Positions 15,388 to 22,395 of a stretch of 28,062 nucleotides of DNA are shown here, piece after piece (positions within the stretch are counted from its first letter, which is position 1; each line of letters begins with the position of its first letter). The translations under genes were made by a program, and so were the position numbers. The notes below the pieces were generated by a model. It worked only from the letters and a program-made list of their open reading frames with translations. It ran no database searches and was not told the origin of the DNA. The stretch spans positions 1 through 28,062 of the forward strand of contig DATDOY010000294.1 in assembly GCA_035293045.1 (NCBI GenBank). The letters are read 5' to 3'. Source of the DNA: DATDOY01 sp035293045 (lineage in GTDB: Bacteria; Actinomycetota; Acidimicrobiia; IMCC26256; JACPCJ01).

Positions 15388-16599
15388 TCACTCTCGGAAC
15401 ACGGGGGTGCCGGTCTGCACGACCTGTTCCACGAGGTCGGCGGCCTCGACAACAGTCCGGCCCGACGCCATCTCGTCGGCGAGCCGAGCCGCCGACGCTC
15501 GCATCGTTTCATCCTCGATCATCTGCTCGATCGCAGCCGCCACCGCGTCGGGATCGGGCTCTCCTTCGTCGAGAATCGGGAACATGGCCCCTTCCGGGAG
15601 CCCGGTCGCCAGGTTGCACCCTGCACCCACCATGGCGATGAGCGCGGCGTTGAGCGGCTGGTCGGCGGCGATCGGAGCGCTGGTCACGGGCAGGGAGTGG
15701 GCGATGGACCCAAAGGCCGTGCCGAAGCCGCCGTGACAAACCACCGCGGAGAGGTGGGGGTAGAGCTCGGCCTGCGGCACGTACCGCTCGACCGTCACGT
15801 TGGGCGGGATCGATTCCGGGATCGACCCGTGTTCCCCGACTGTCACGAGGACGTCGGCGTCGACGCGGCCCGCGCCCGCGATGAGACGCGCCATCACCGT
15901 GGCCGCGCGGTTGAAGATTGTCCCGAGGGTGACATAGACGAGCGGTCGATCCCCACGGCGGTCGACCACGGTGGCGGGAAGCCCGGTAGTGCTGCCGGTG
16001 CGATCGTCTGCGACGTGCCGGACGTGGTGCACGGTGGGTCCCGGCGGGAGTAGTCCGGAAGTCAAGCTGGGCGGGAGAGCGTCGAGGTAGAGCCATTGCG
16101 CGCCGCTGCACTGGCCTTCTTCGGGCGGGAGGCCTGCCGCTTCCCGCATGGTGTTCACGGCGTCGGTCGCCTCGGTGAGAGCGAGAAGAACGGGATCCAG
16201 CGCCCGTGCGGTCATGGCATACGGGACCCAGGGGATCCCGAGTCGCTCGCCGACGAGCCACGCCGCGAACTCGAAATGGTCGTGCACGATCACGTCGGGG
16301 CGGGCGGCCTCGACGTACTCCCTGAGGTGGGGCTCGAATCGAGTGGCGAACTCCGTCCACACGATGAGCTGGGCGGCGCCGACGAGATCGTGCCACCCGG
16401 GGTACACCTCGTCGATCTGCGCCTCGGTCCATTCCGGGCCGAGCCCCGCGGCCCGGAGGCCAACCCGCTCGACGTAGGGCGTGAACGGAGGCGGTACGAC
16501 GACCTCCACTTCATGCCCCCGCCCGGCTAGCTCTCTGAGGAGGGGGACCATCGGGTTGAGATGACCCAGCCCCGGCAGCACACTCGCGAGGATCCGCAC
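15388..16599 (-). CDS. Glycosyltransferase, GT1 / macrolide glycosyltransferase type
   Basis: A 403-residue GT-B fold enzyme. The N-terminal domain opens with LPGLGHLNPMVPLLREL (8-24), the acceptor-side signature. The C-terminal nucleotide-sugar half has VYVTLGTIFN (221-230), ERYVPQAELYPHLSAVVCHGGFGT (271-294) with H289 at the donor diphosphate, and the sugar-binding DQ at 313-314 (AADQPLNA). This family transfers glucose-type sugars from UDP- or TDP-sugars to hydrophobic aglycones such as macrolides, flavonoids and sterols. It starts at GTG 16599. There is no antibiotic or sterol glycoside pathway around it, so the acceptor is unknown. The alpha/beta hydrolase diverges from it across 71 nt. 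Confidence 0.92.
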   Translation of the reverse strand: MRILASVLPGLGHLNPMVPLLRELAGRGHEVEVVVPPPFTPYVERVGLRAAGLGPEWTEAQIDEVYPGWHDLVGAAQLIVWTEFATRFEPHLREYVEAARPDVIVHDHFEFAAWLVGERLGIPWVPYAMTARALDPVLLALTEATDAVNTMREAAGLPPEEGQCSGAQWLYLDALPPSLTSGLLPPGPTVHHVRHVADDRTGSTTGLPATVVDRRGDRPLVYVTLGTIFNRAATVMARLIAGAGRVDADVLVTVGEHGSIPESIPPNVTVERYVPQAELYPHLSAVVCHGGFGTAFGSIAHSLPVTSAPIAADQPLNAALIAMVGAGCNLATGLPEGAMFPILDEGEPDPDAVAAAIEQMIEDETMRASAARLADEMASGRTVVEAADLVEQVVQTGTPVFRE

Positions 16600-16670
16600 G
16601 CCACATTCTGCCCGCCGACGGCCGGGAAGGACTAAGCCGGTCCGGCACGAGCCAGCCGAGCGATGAGTTC

Positions 16671-17492
16671 ATGGCTCGCGCGACACTGGCCGTCGTGGGC
16701 TCGGTCGACGCGAACGGGTTTCGGATGACCTACGAGCGGGCGGGCCGCGGTGAGCCCGTCGTCTTGGTGCACGGATACGTGGGCGACGGACCGTCGACGT
16801 GGCAACCACAGCTCGATGGACTGGCCGACGAGTTCGATGTCATCGCGTGGGATGTGCCTGGTGCCGGTGGATCCGACGATCCACCCGAGTCGTTCGGAAT
16901 GAGCGGCTTCGCGGACGTTCTGGCTGGTTTCATCGCGGCTCTTGAGTTGCGGAGCCCGCATCTGATCGGCCTCTCCTTCGGTGGTGCGACCCTGATCGAG
17001 TTCTGCCGGCGACACCAAAACCTCGCCTCGACGATCACGCTCGTGGGTGCCTACGCCGGCTGGGCCGGTTCCCTCCCCGAGGCCGAGGTCCATCGGCGGC
17101 TCGACCAAGCGATCGAGCTCTCCGGACTCCCGCCTGCAGATCTTGTCGACGCGCTTTTGCCGACGATGTTCACCGCGTCAGCGTCGCCTGACATCACCGC
17201 CCAGTTCGCGAAATCTCTCGCGTCGTTTCATCCGGTGGGCCTGCGAGCGATGGCAAGAGCGTGCACGGAGGATCTCACCGATGTGCTCCCAGCGATCCGC
17301 CTCCCCACGTTGCTCGTCTACGGCGAGGAGGACACTCGCGCACCGGCCGGCGTCGCGTCCGAACTGCACAAGGCGATCCGCGACGCTGAACTCGTCCGGC
17401 TGCCACACGCTGGACACATCTGTAACGTCGATGCTGCCGAAGCGTTCAACTCGACCGTGCGTCACTTCCTACGGAAGCACTTGTCGCGCTGA
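16671..17492 (+). CDS. Alpha/beta hydrolase
   Basis: A 273-residue soluble alpha/beta hydrolase. The oxyanion segment is VVLVHGYVGDGPSTW (30-44), with nucleophile S102 in GLSFGG, acid D221 in YGEEDTRAP and H249 in PHAGHI. This is a complete triad in the usual order. The class includes C-C bond hydrolases, lactonases and esterases; nothing in the sequence fixes the substrate. The ATG at 16671 is the first good start, and the fold begins near residue 11 (SVDANGFRMTYE). The gene stands alone between the divergent glycosyltransferase and the tRNA-fragment-flanked segment. Confidence 0.88.
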   Translation: MARATLAVVGSVDANGFRMTYERAGRGEPVVLVHGYVGDGPSTWQPQLDGLADEFDVIAWDVPGAGGSDDPPESFGMSGFADVLAGFIAALELRSPHLIGLSFGGATLIEFCRRHQNLASTITLVGAYAGWAGSLPEAEVHRRLDQAIELSGLPPADLVDALLPTMFTASASPDITAQFAKSLASFHPVGLRAMARACTEDLTDVLPAIRLPTLLVYGEEDTRAPAGVASELHKAIRDAELVRLPHAGHICNVDAAEAFNSTVRHFLRKHLSR

Positions 17493-17832
17493 ACCTCGTC
17501 GGCTCACGGTGGCGCAACCGCAGCCGGATCTCCCGCCGGCCGGACGACGTTGGCACAGCGAACCGATCGTGCGGGAGCCATCGGACAGCCATGTAGGGAA
17601 AGTATGGAGAGACACCCAGCCACGCCGGCGTTACGCCAGCACCGCGTTAGGTCTGTGACGAGGGGATTTCTTCAGCGGGAGGGACTCGAACCCCCAACCT
17701 TCTGATCCGTAGCCTTTCCGAGGCCTGCCGGCCAGCGGGTTGGGACGTCCCGCGATGCGTTGAAGGGTCGACCCTATCCCGAACGTTGGTTGGCACAACC
17801 GTTGGCGTAGCCAGATGACGACGACGGCGTCG
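17493..17832. other. 340-nt non-coding stretch with a tRNA fragment and small hairpins
   Basis: No convincing gene is present. The stretch holds the tRNA-Arg 3' fragment at 17678-17712, and small inverted repeats such as GGCGTTACGCC (near 17630) and GGTTGGCACAACC (near 17790). The latter could belong to recombinase arm sites or to decayed sequence. Open frames across it translate the tRNA fragment and are not protein-like. Confidence 0.6.
17678..17712 (-). repeat. tRNA-Arg(ACG) 3' fragment, direct repeat copy 1 (att-like)
   Basis: The 35 bp equals the minus-strand tRNA from the anticodon loop (CTACGGA, anticodon ACG) through the variable region and T-arm (GGGGGTTCGAGTCCCTC). It is identical to 19270-19304. 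The 5' half of a tRNA is absent: the bases before CTACGG are AAAGG and not an anticodon stem. Similarity continues past the repeat into CTTCAGCG (17670-17677) with a 5-nt deletion relative to copy 2. Confidence 0.85.
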
Positions 17833-19044
17833 TCAACGATCTGATCCTCGTGTGCCGAGGTCGAGAGCGAGCTGGGGTGATGAGGGCTCGTCAACGTCGA
17901 CAGGTCCGTAGACCGCGCCGAAGATCCGTCCGGCTTCATAGATGCGGTGCCGCTGCCGGCCGGTAACTTCCATCAGCTCTCCGCGCTCCACTAGGGCATC
18001 GATCGCCGCCTGCGCTGTTGGGCGAGTCACTGCGAGCATTCTCTCCACTCCGGGCGCGGTGATGACCGGCGTTGAGAACAACAGTTCAGCGAGCCGTGCC
18101 ACAGAGTTCGGTCGCCCCTCGTCAAGGAGCTCGTTCCGCAGTTGATGCTGAAGCTCGACGAGACGCACCGTTCGCTCCTCGGCGTCCTTCGCCTGACGCC
18201 GGACTCCACGAAAGAAGAACTCGAGCCAGGGCATCACGTCACCCTTCTGACTCGTGATCAAGAGGTGGTCGTAGTACTCGGCTCGGTGATGTTCGAAATA
18301 CGCGGAGAGATACAGCAGGGGTCCCGGGAGGGCCTCGCGCAGGACAAGCATCAAGGGGATGAGCAGCCGACCAATGCGTCCATTGCCGTCGAGGAAGGGG
18401 TGGATCACCTCGAACTGGTAGTGGGCGAGCGCGAGCTGTACCAGCAACGGCAGATCGCGCTCGTTCAGGAAGCGCTCGAGATCGCCGAGCGCGGCGTGCA
18501 TCTCGTCGGGTGGAGGAGGCACGAAGACGGCATCGTCAAGCGTGGTCCCGCCGATCCAGACCGGGCTCGATCGCAGCTCCCCGGGTCGGCGGTGCTGACC
18601 CCGCACTCCTGTCAGTAGCTGTTCGTGCATCTCGCGGAAGAGCCGGATCGACATTGGGAGGCCTTCGCTGAGCCGTCGGAGTCCGTGCTCCATGGCGCGC
18701 ACGTAGTTCTGGACTTCCCGAGCGTCATCCGCCTCATCGGGCGCAGCCTTCTCGCCGGCTTCGAACCGTAGGAGCTGCCCAACGTCTGTCTTGGTTCCCT
18801 CGATGCGAGAACTCAGGACGGCCTCCAGCCGGACATGGGGACCGATCAGTAGGTGTGGGTTCGGGATGAGTCGGCCCAAGCCGCCAAGTCGGTGCACCGC
18901 GCCAGTGGCCTCATCGAGCAGGGTCACGACCTCCTGTGGCAGGGCGTAGCGCCGCGGCAGGGGTTCCGGATGGAATGCCCAGTAGCCGTCGACGGTTTTG
19001 CGAACGGCTCCGCGAGCTGGAGAGGTGAACGCCTGGGAGCGCAT
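17833..19044 (-). CDS. Fic family protein (class II, C-terminal winged helix)
   Basis: A 403-residue Fic protein, likely an AMP-transferase modifying a target hydroxyl. The core motif HPFLDGNGR at 215-223 keeps the catalytic His, the phosphate-binding Asn-Gly and Arg. Upstream, S78-x3-E82-G (SSRIEG) matches the inhibitory-helix motif of class II Fic proteins, whose Glu blocks ATP binding, so the protein is probably self-inhibited. The C-terminal part (about 313-361, SVARLAELLFSTPVITAPGVERML and on) looks like a winged helix, as in many Fic proteins with an N-terminal Fic_N domain. I chose ATG 19044 because AAGGA lies 8 nt before it; a TTG at 19107 would start inside a palindrome. No antitoxin gene is adjacent. 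It is the sole gene between the tRNA-derived repeats, has lower G+C than its neighbours and is likely acquired. Confidence 0.92.
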   Translation of the reverse strand: MRSQAFTSPARGAVRKTVDGYWAFHPEPLPRRYALPQEVVTLLDEATGAVHRLGGLGRLIPNPHLLIGPHVRLEAVLSSRIEGTKTDVGQLLRFEAGEKAAPDEADDAREVQNYVRAMEHGLRRLSEGLPMSIRLFREMHEQLLTGVRGQHRRPGELRSSPVWIGGTTLDDAVFVPPPPDEMHAALGDLERFLNERDLPLLVQLALAHYQFEVIHPFLDGNGRIGRLLIPLMLVLREALPGPLLYLSAYFEHHRAEYYDHLLITSQKGDVMPWLEFFFRGVRRQAKDAEERTVRLVELQHQLRNELLDEGRPNSVARLAELLFSTPVITAPGVERMLAVTRPTAQAAIDALVERGELMEVTGRQRHRIYEAGRIFGAVYGPVDVDEPSSPQLALDLGTRGSDR

Positions 19045-19090
19045 CGGTCGGGTCCTTGGATGAGGCGGCCTTTCGCTCGCTAGAGCATAG

Positions 19091-19120
19091 CTAAAGTAAA
19101 AGCCCAATTGCTTTACTTAG
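19091..19120. promoter_or_regulatory. AT-rich imperfect palindrome upstream of Fic
   Basis: The left arm CTAAaGTAAAaGC matches the complement of the right arm GCTTTACTTAG apart from two extra A bases. It lies 47-76 nt upstream of the chosen Fic start, in the most AT-rich stretch of the window. It probably holds the Fic promoter, and the symmetry suggests an operator; autoregulation by the C-terminal winged helix is possible but unproven. Confidence 0.45.
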
Positions 19121-19269
19121 CAGGACGGCGACGAAAGCGCCTCTACGGCCGACCAGCCCCGCCGACGAACAGAGCGCGACGCGCCCAAAGCCGGCTCTCG
19201 TGAATCACCACGCGCAAGAGACCCGGGCACACAAGCAAACCGCTCGTGACCTAGGCCTTCAGCGCGCTC

Positions 19270-19304
19270 GGAGGGACTCGAACCCCCAACCTTCTGATCC
19301 GTAG
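19270..19304 (-). repeat. tRNA-Arg(ACG) 3' fragment, direct repeat copy 2 (att-like)
   Basis: This is identical to 17678-17712 over 35 bp. On this copy tRNA-like sequence extends further on both sides. The 5' side of the anticodon stem (CTGA) is present at 19308-19305, and the acceptor strand CGAGCGC follows the T-arm. There is no CCA end and no 5' half. The TGA of the anticodon stem is used as the stop codon of the acyl-CoA dehydrogenase gene. Confidence 0.85.
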
Positions 19305-20498
19305 TCAGGAGCGCGGAAGCCCGAGCACGCGCTCGGCGAGGATGTTGCGCTGGATCTCGCTCGTCCCCCCTGCGATGGTGCCGGCGAACGAGCGCATCCA
19401 CTGTTCGGCCCAGCTTCCCTCCCGCCAGATCGGCTCGGCGGGGATCGAACGGTCGAGGCCGTCAGCGCCGAGCCACTCGTGGGCGGTGAGGCACAGGCGC
19501 TGTTCGACCTCGGACCCGAACAACTTCAACAGCGAGTGCTCGTGCGGCTCCTTGCCCCGCGTCGACTTCGCGAACCCCCGGTACCCCATGAGCATGGCGG
19601 CCTGGGCGTCTACGAAGTAGTTGGCCACCGCGTCGCGGAAGCGCGCATCGTCGTAGAACCGCGAGCCGTCGGGGCGCTCCTCGTGGCCCAACTCGATCAG
19701 CGCATCGACGGCGCGCTGGAGCCCGTTGGAACTGCTGATCCAGAGCATCCGGCGCTCGTGCACCAGCGACCCGCGCGTGATGGGCCATCCCCCGTGGAGT
19801 TCTCCGAGGAGGTTCTCCTCCGGCACCTCGACGTCGGTGAAGAACACCTCGTTGAAGTCGGCGTAGTCGGGCGTGGTCAGCTCGGGCAACGGACGCGTCT
19901 CGATGCCGGGCGACTTCATGTCGATCACGAGCACTGAGATGCCCTTGTGCTTCGGCGCATCGGGGTCGGTGCGGACGAAACAGAAGCACAGGTCGGCGTG
20001 GTGGGCCCCCGACGTCCACACCTTCTGGCCGTTCACGACGAAGCGGCCGCCGTCCTTCACGGCGCGCGTCTGCAACCCGGCGAGATCGGAGCCGGCGTTG
20101 GGTTCGCTCATGCCGAGACACCACGTGATCTCGGCGCGCAGGGTGGGGATCGCCCACCGCGCCTTCTGCTCGTCGGTGCCGTGGTCGAGGATCGACGGCG
20201 TGATGATCGACAGACCCTGGGGGTTGAACGATCGCGGGACGTCGCGGTCGGAGAACTCCTCGAAGTAGATCATCTGCTGCACGGCCGTGGCGTTGCGGCC
20301 GCCGAGTTCGGGGGGCCACCCGGGAACGAGCCACCCGTGGTCGAACAGCGTGCGCTGCCACTCGGCCGCCCACGACGGCATGTGGGCCGAGGACAGCCGT
20401 TGCTCCTGCTGGTCGGCGGGGGGAGGCGGGTGTTCCTCGAGCCACGCGATCAGCTCGGCGCGGAATGCCTCGTCCTCCGGTGAGTACGTCAGACGCAT
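19305..20498 (-). CDS. Acyl-CoA dehydrogenase, large subunit type
   Basis: A 397-residue dehydrogenase closely parallel to the one at 12236-13420. It shows LVPGWPPELGGRNATA (57-72), GMSEPNAGSD (129-138), VVNGQKVWTS and the C-terminal FAGTIAGGTSEIQRNI starting near 371. The YEGT-type catalytic Glu position is again Ala. It oxidises an acyl-CoA to the 2-enoyl-CoA with FAD. The reading frame ends LGLPRS and its TGA stop is part of the tRNA-derived repeat. The related proteins in this window end LGLPRGA and LGLPKDP, so at most one or two residues were replaced. It diverges from the 359-residue dehydrogenase over 26 nt, and I infer that the two form one heteromeric enzyme. Confidence 0.93.
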   Translation of the reverse strand: MRLTYSPEDEAFRAELIAWLEEHPPPPADQQEQRLSSAHMPSWAAEWQRTLFDHGWLVPGWPPELGGRNATAVQQMIYFEEFSDRDVPRSFNPQGLSIITPSILDHGTDEQKARWAIPTLRAEITWCLGMSEPNAGSDLAGLQTRAVKDGGRFVVNGQKVWTSGAHHADLCFCFVRTDPDAPKHKGISVLVIDMKSPGIETRPLPELTTPDYADFNEVFFTDVEVPEENLLGELHGGWPITRGSLVHERRMLWISSSNGLQRAVDALIELGHEERPDGSRFYDDARFRDAVANYFVDAQAAMLMGYRGFAKSTRGKEPHEHSLLKLFGSEVEQRLCLTAHEWLGADGLDRSIPAEPIWREGSWAEQWMRSFAGTIAGGTSEIQRNILAERVLGLPRS

Positions 20499-20524
20499 CG
20501 AGACAACGGTAAAACGTGGGCTCC
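20499..20524. promoter_or_regulatory. Bidirectional promoter with overlapping -10 elements
   Basis: Only 26 nt separate the two start codons. On the plus strand TAAAAC (20510-20515) ends 9 nt before GTG 20525. On the minus strand TACCGT (20511-20506) ends 7 nt before ATG 20498. The two hexamers share the TA at 20510-20511. Neither gene has a Shine-Dalgarno sequence, so both transcripts are probably leaderless and start from one melted region. -35 elements would lie inside the opposite coding sequence. Confidence 0.5.
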
Positions 20525-21604
20525 GTGGACTTCGAGTTTTCGCCCGACCAGGAGATGCTGCGCGACAGCGTTCGCCGCTTCCTGGCCGATCGAGCGCCGA
20601 TCGCCTACGTGCGGGCGATGTACGACGACGAGCGGGGCACGACCGCCGACGTGTGGAATGGCCTCGCCGACCTCGGCATCACGGGCATCCTCACCCCCGA
20701 GGCCCACGGCGGTCTCGGCCTCGGCATGGTCGACATGGGGGTCGTCCTCGAAGAGATGGGTCGTGCACTCCACCCTGGCCCGTTCCTCTCCTCGGCCGTG
20801 ACGGCGGCGACCCTCGCCGACGCCGAGGTCGCCCCCCTCCTCGCCTCCGGGGAAGCGACGGGAACCGCCGCCCTGTTCGAACCCGACGCGCGGCATTCGT
20901 GGAGCACACCCACGGTGCGCTCCACCCGCGATGGGTCGGGGTGGACCCTGAGCGGCCGCAAGGTCCACGTCTCCGACGGGGTGACGGCGGACGTCGTGTT
21001 GGTGGCTGCCGCCACGGACGACGTCGACCTCGCCGTCTTCGCCGTCGATCGCGGCGCGGCCGGGATGTCGGCGGAACTCACGGAAACCGTCGACGGATCG
21101 CGCAAGGAAGCCACCCTCGACTTCGCGGCCACGCCCGCTCGCCTCGTCGAAGGTGCCGATCTCGCCCTCGCGGTCGACCGGACGATGACGGCCCTCGTCG
21201 TCGACGGCGTCGGCGCGGCGTCGGCGGCGCTCGAAATCTCGCTGGCGTACGCCAAGGAACGGGTGCAGTTCGACCGGCCCATCGGGTCGTTCCAGGCCAT
21301 ACAGCACCTCTGCGCCGACATGCTCCGCGACATCGAGCTCGCGCGCGCTGGCGCGTACTACGCGCTGTGGGCGTGTGATCGGGCCGACCCCGCGACACGC
21401 CACGCGGCGGCCACGATGGCCAAGGCGTGGGCCAGCGATGCGCTCGCGCGGGTCGGCGCGTCGTGCATCCAGATCCACGGCGGCATCGGGTTCACGTGGG
21501 AACACGACGCCCACCTGTTTCACAAGCGGCTGCTCACGCTCCAGCACGCGTTCGGCGGGAGCGCCGTCCACCTCGAGGAACTCGCCCGCATCGTGCTCGA
21601 CTGA
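20525..21604 (+). CDS. Acyl-CoA dehydrogenase, small subunit type
   Basis: A 359-residue protein from GTG 20525 (MDFEFSPDQEML, a typical dehydrogenase opening). GTG 20516 would add three residues and is less likely. The N-terminal helical domain, a weakened middle domain and the C-terminal YAKERVQFDRPIGSF (242-256) and QIHGGIGFTWEHDAH (316-330) are visible, as in the small partner at 11242-12234. The usual GxSEPxAGSD segment of the large subunits is missing, which fits a diverged second subunit. It is divergent from its likely partner and convergent with the cyclase: TGA and the opposite stop are one base apart, leaving no room for a terminator. Confidence 0.9.
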   Translation: MDFEFSPDQEMLRDSVRRFLADRAPIAYVRAMYDDERGTTADVWNGLADLGITGILTPEAHGGLGLGMVDMGVVLEEMGRALHPGPFLSSAVTAATLADAEVAPLLASGEATGTAALFEPDARHSWSTPTVRSTRDGSGWTLSGRKVHVSDGVTADVVLVAAATDDVDLAVFAVDRGAAGMSAELTETVDGSRKEATLDFAATPARLVEGADLALAVDRTMTALVVDGVGAASAALEISLAYAKERVQFDRPIGSFQAIQHLCADMLRDIELARAGAYYALWACDRADPATRHAAATMAKAWASDALARVGASCIQIHGGIGFTWEHDAHLFHKRLLTLQHAFGGSAVHLEELARIVLD

Positions 21605-21605
21605 T

Positions 21606-22394
21606 TCAGGCGTGGCGCGGCGCGACGACGTGGATGGAGACGGGCGCGGTCCGGCCTTTGACCGTGATCGATCGCTCGAGCGCGTGGGGGTACTCGGGCG
21701 CCACTGACTCGAACACGTCGTCACTCAAGACGACCTCTCCGACTGACGCGTGGTGCTGGAGTCGTGCGGCCGTGTTCACGGTGTCGCCCAACGCGGTGAA
21801 GTCGACGACACCCCCGCTTCCGACGTTGCCGACGAAGGCCGTACCGGCGTGCGCCGCCACGCCGAGCGGGAGCCACGCCCCCTCCGCCGTTCCATATCCG
21901 GCGGCCCGCGCAAGGTCGACGGCGGCCCGCGCCGCTTTGGCCCGATAGTCCGGCCCGGCGATCCCGGGGATGAACAGCGCCATCACTTCGTCACCGATGA
22001 GCTTGTCGATCAACGCGTCGTGGGCGAGCAGCACTTTCGTCGCGGCGGCGTAGAACCGGTTCATGACGGATGCGAACTCCGACGCGTGCATGGTTTCGCC
22101 CATCGCCGTCGACCCTCGGACGTCGGCGAACACCACCCCGATGTCGACCTCGGCGCCGCCGGGCTCGAGGCCCTCGCAGCACCGGGCGCAGACGTTGGGG
22201 TTCATGCGCGACGGCCGGCTCCCGATCAGCGCACAGAGCTTTCCCCCGAAACCTCCGAAGGGGTTCGTGCACACCTTGCACCGGGGCGGGGCGGGAAGGT
22301 GCCGATAGAGGACCCTGGCCATCCGCATCCGGCGGTGCCCCTCGGTCAAGAGCGTTTCCCAATGGTCGGAGGACGCGACCTGCGGCTTGTCCAT
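21606..22394 (-). CDS. Class III adenylate/guanylate cyclase with N-terminal Cys motif
   Basis: A 262-residue soluble protein. The N-terminal 80 residues have C39xxC42, C54 and C69xxCC (72-73), probably a metal-binding knuckle, around GGFGGKLC and SRMNPNVC. The cyclase domain has metal-binding D91 (FADVRGST) and D135 (GDEVMAL), base-recognising K131 and D198 (VVDFTALGD), and the transition-state pair N207/R211 (NTAAR). All are present, so it should be active; Lys/Asp favour ATP, hence cAMP. There are no membrane segments. The ATG follows the Ltp2-like stop after one base (TGACATG), making it the last gene of the DUF35/CMD/DUF35/Ltp2-like operon. How the Cys domain senses a signal is unknown. 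Confidence 0.92.
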   Translation of the reverse strand: MDKPQVASSDHWETLLTEGHRRMRMARVLYRHLPAPPRCKVCTNPFGGFGGKLCALIGSRPSRMNPNVCARCCEGLEPGGAEVDIGVVFADVRGSTAMGETMHASEFASVMNRFYAAATKVLLAHDALIDKLIGDEVMALFIPGIAGPDYRAKAARAAVDLARAAGYGTAEGAWLPLGVAAHAGTAFVGNVGSGGVVDFTALGDTVNTAARLQHHASVGEVVLSDDVFESVAPEYPHALERSITVKGRTAPVSIHVVAPRHA

Positions 22395-22395
22395 G

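Larger units (their letters stand above)
17678..19304. mobile_element. Putative cargo-only cassette carrying Fic, bounded by tRNA-derived direct repeats
   Basis: The two 35-bp perfect repeats are in the same orientation and 1,592 bp apart. Between them is one gene, the Fic protein, plus AT-richer promoter DNA (19081-19120 has 14 G/C in 40 bases). A 60-nt sample inside Fic (18241-18300) is 50% G+C, below its neighbours. This is the geometry left by site-specific integration at a tRNA gene. No integrase is present and neither end has a whole tRNA. It may be a cassette moved in trans, a remnant after deletion, or two independent scars. Confidence 0.45.

Noticed and set aside
17678..17712. An intact tRNA-Arg gene
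   Set aside because: Only the part from the anticodon loop onward is present at both copies. No 5' acceptor strand, D-arm or CCA end is found nearby.
17493..17832. An integrase remnant beside the tRNA fragment
   Set aside because: Translated in all frames I see no recombinase catalytic motif (R...HxxR...Y), only decayed or non-coding sequence.
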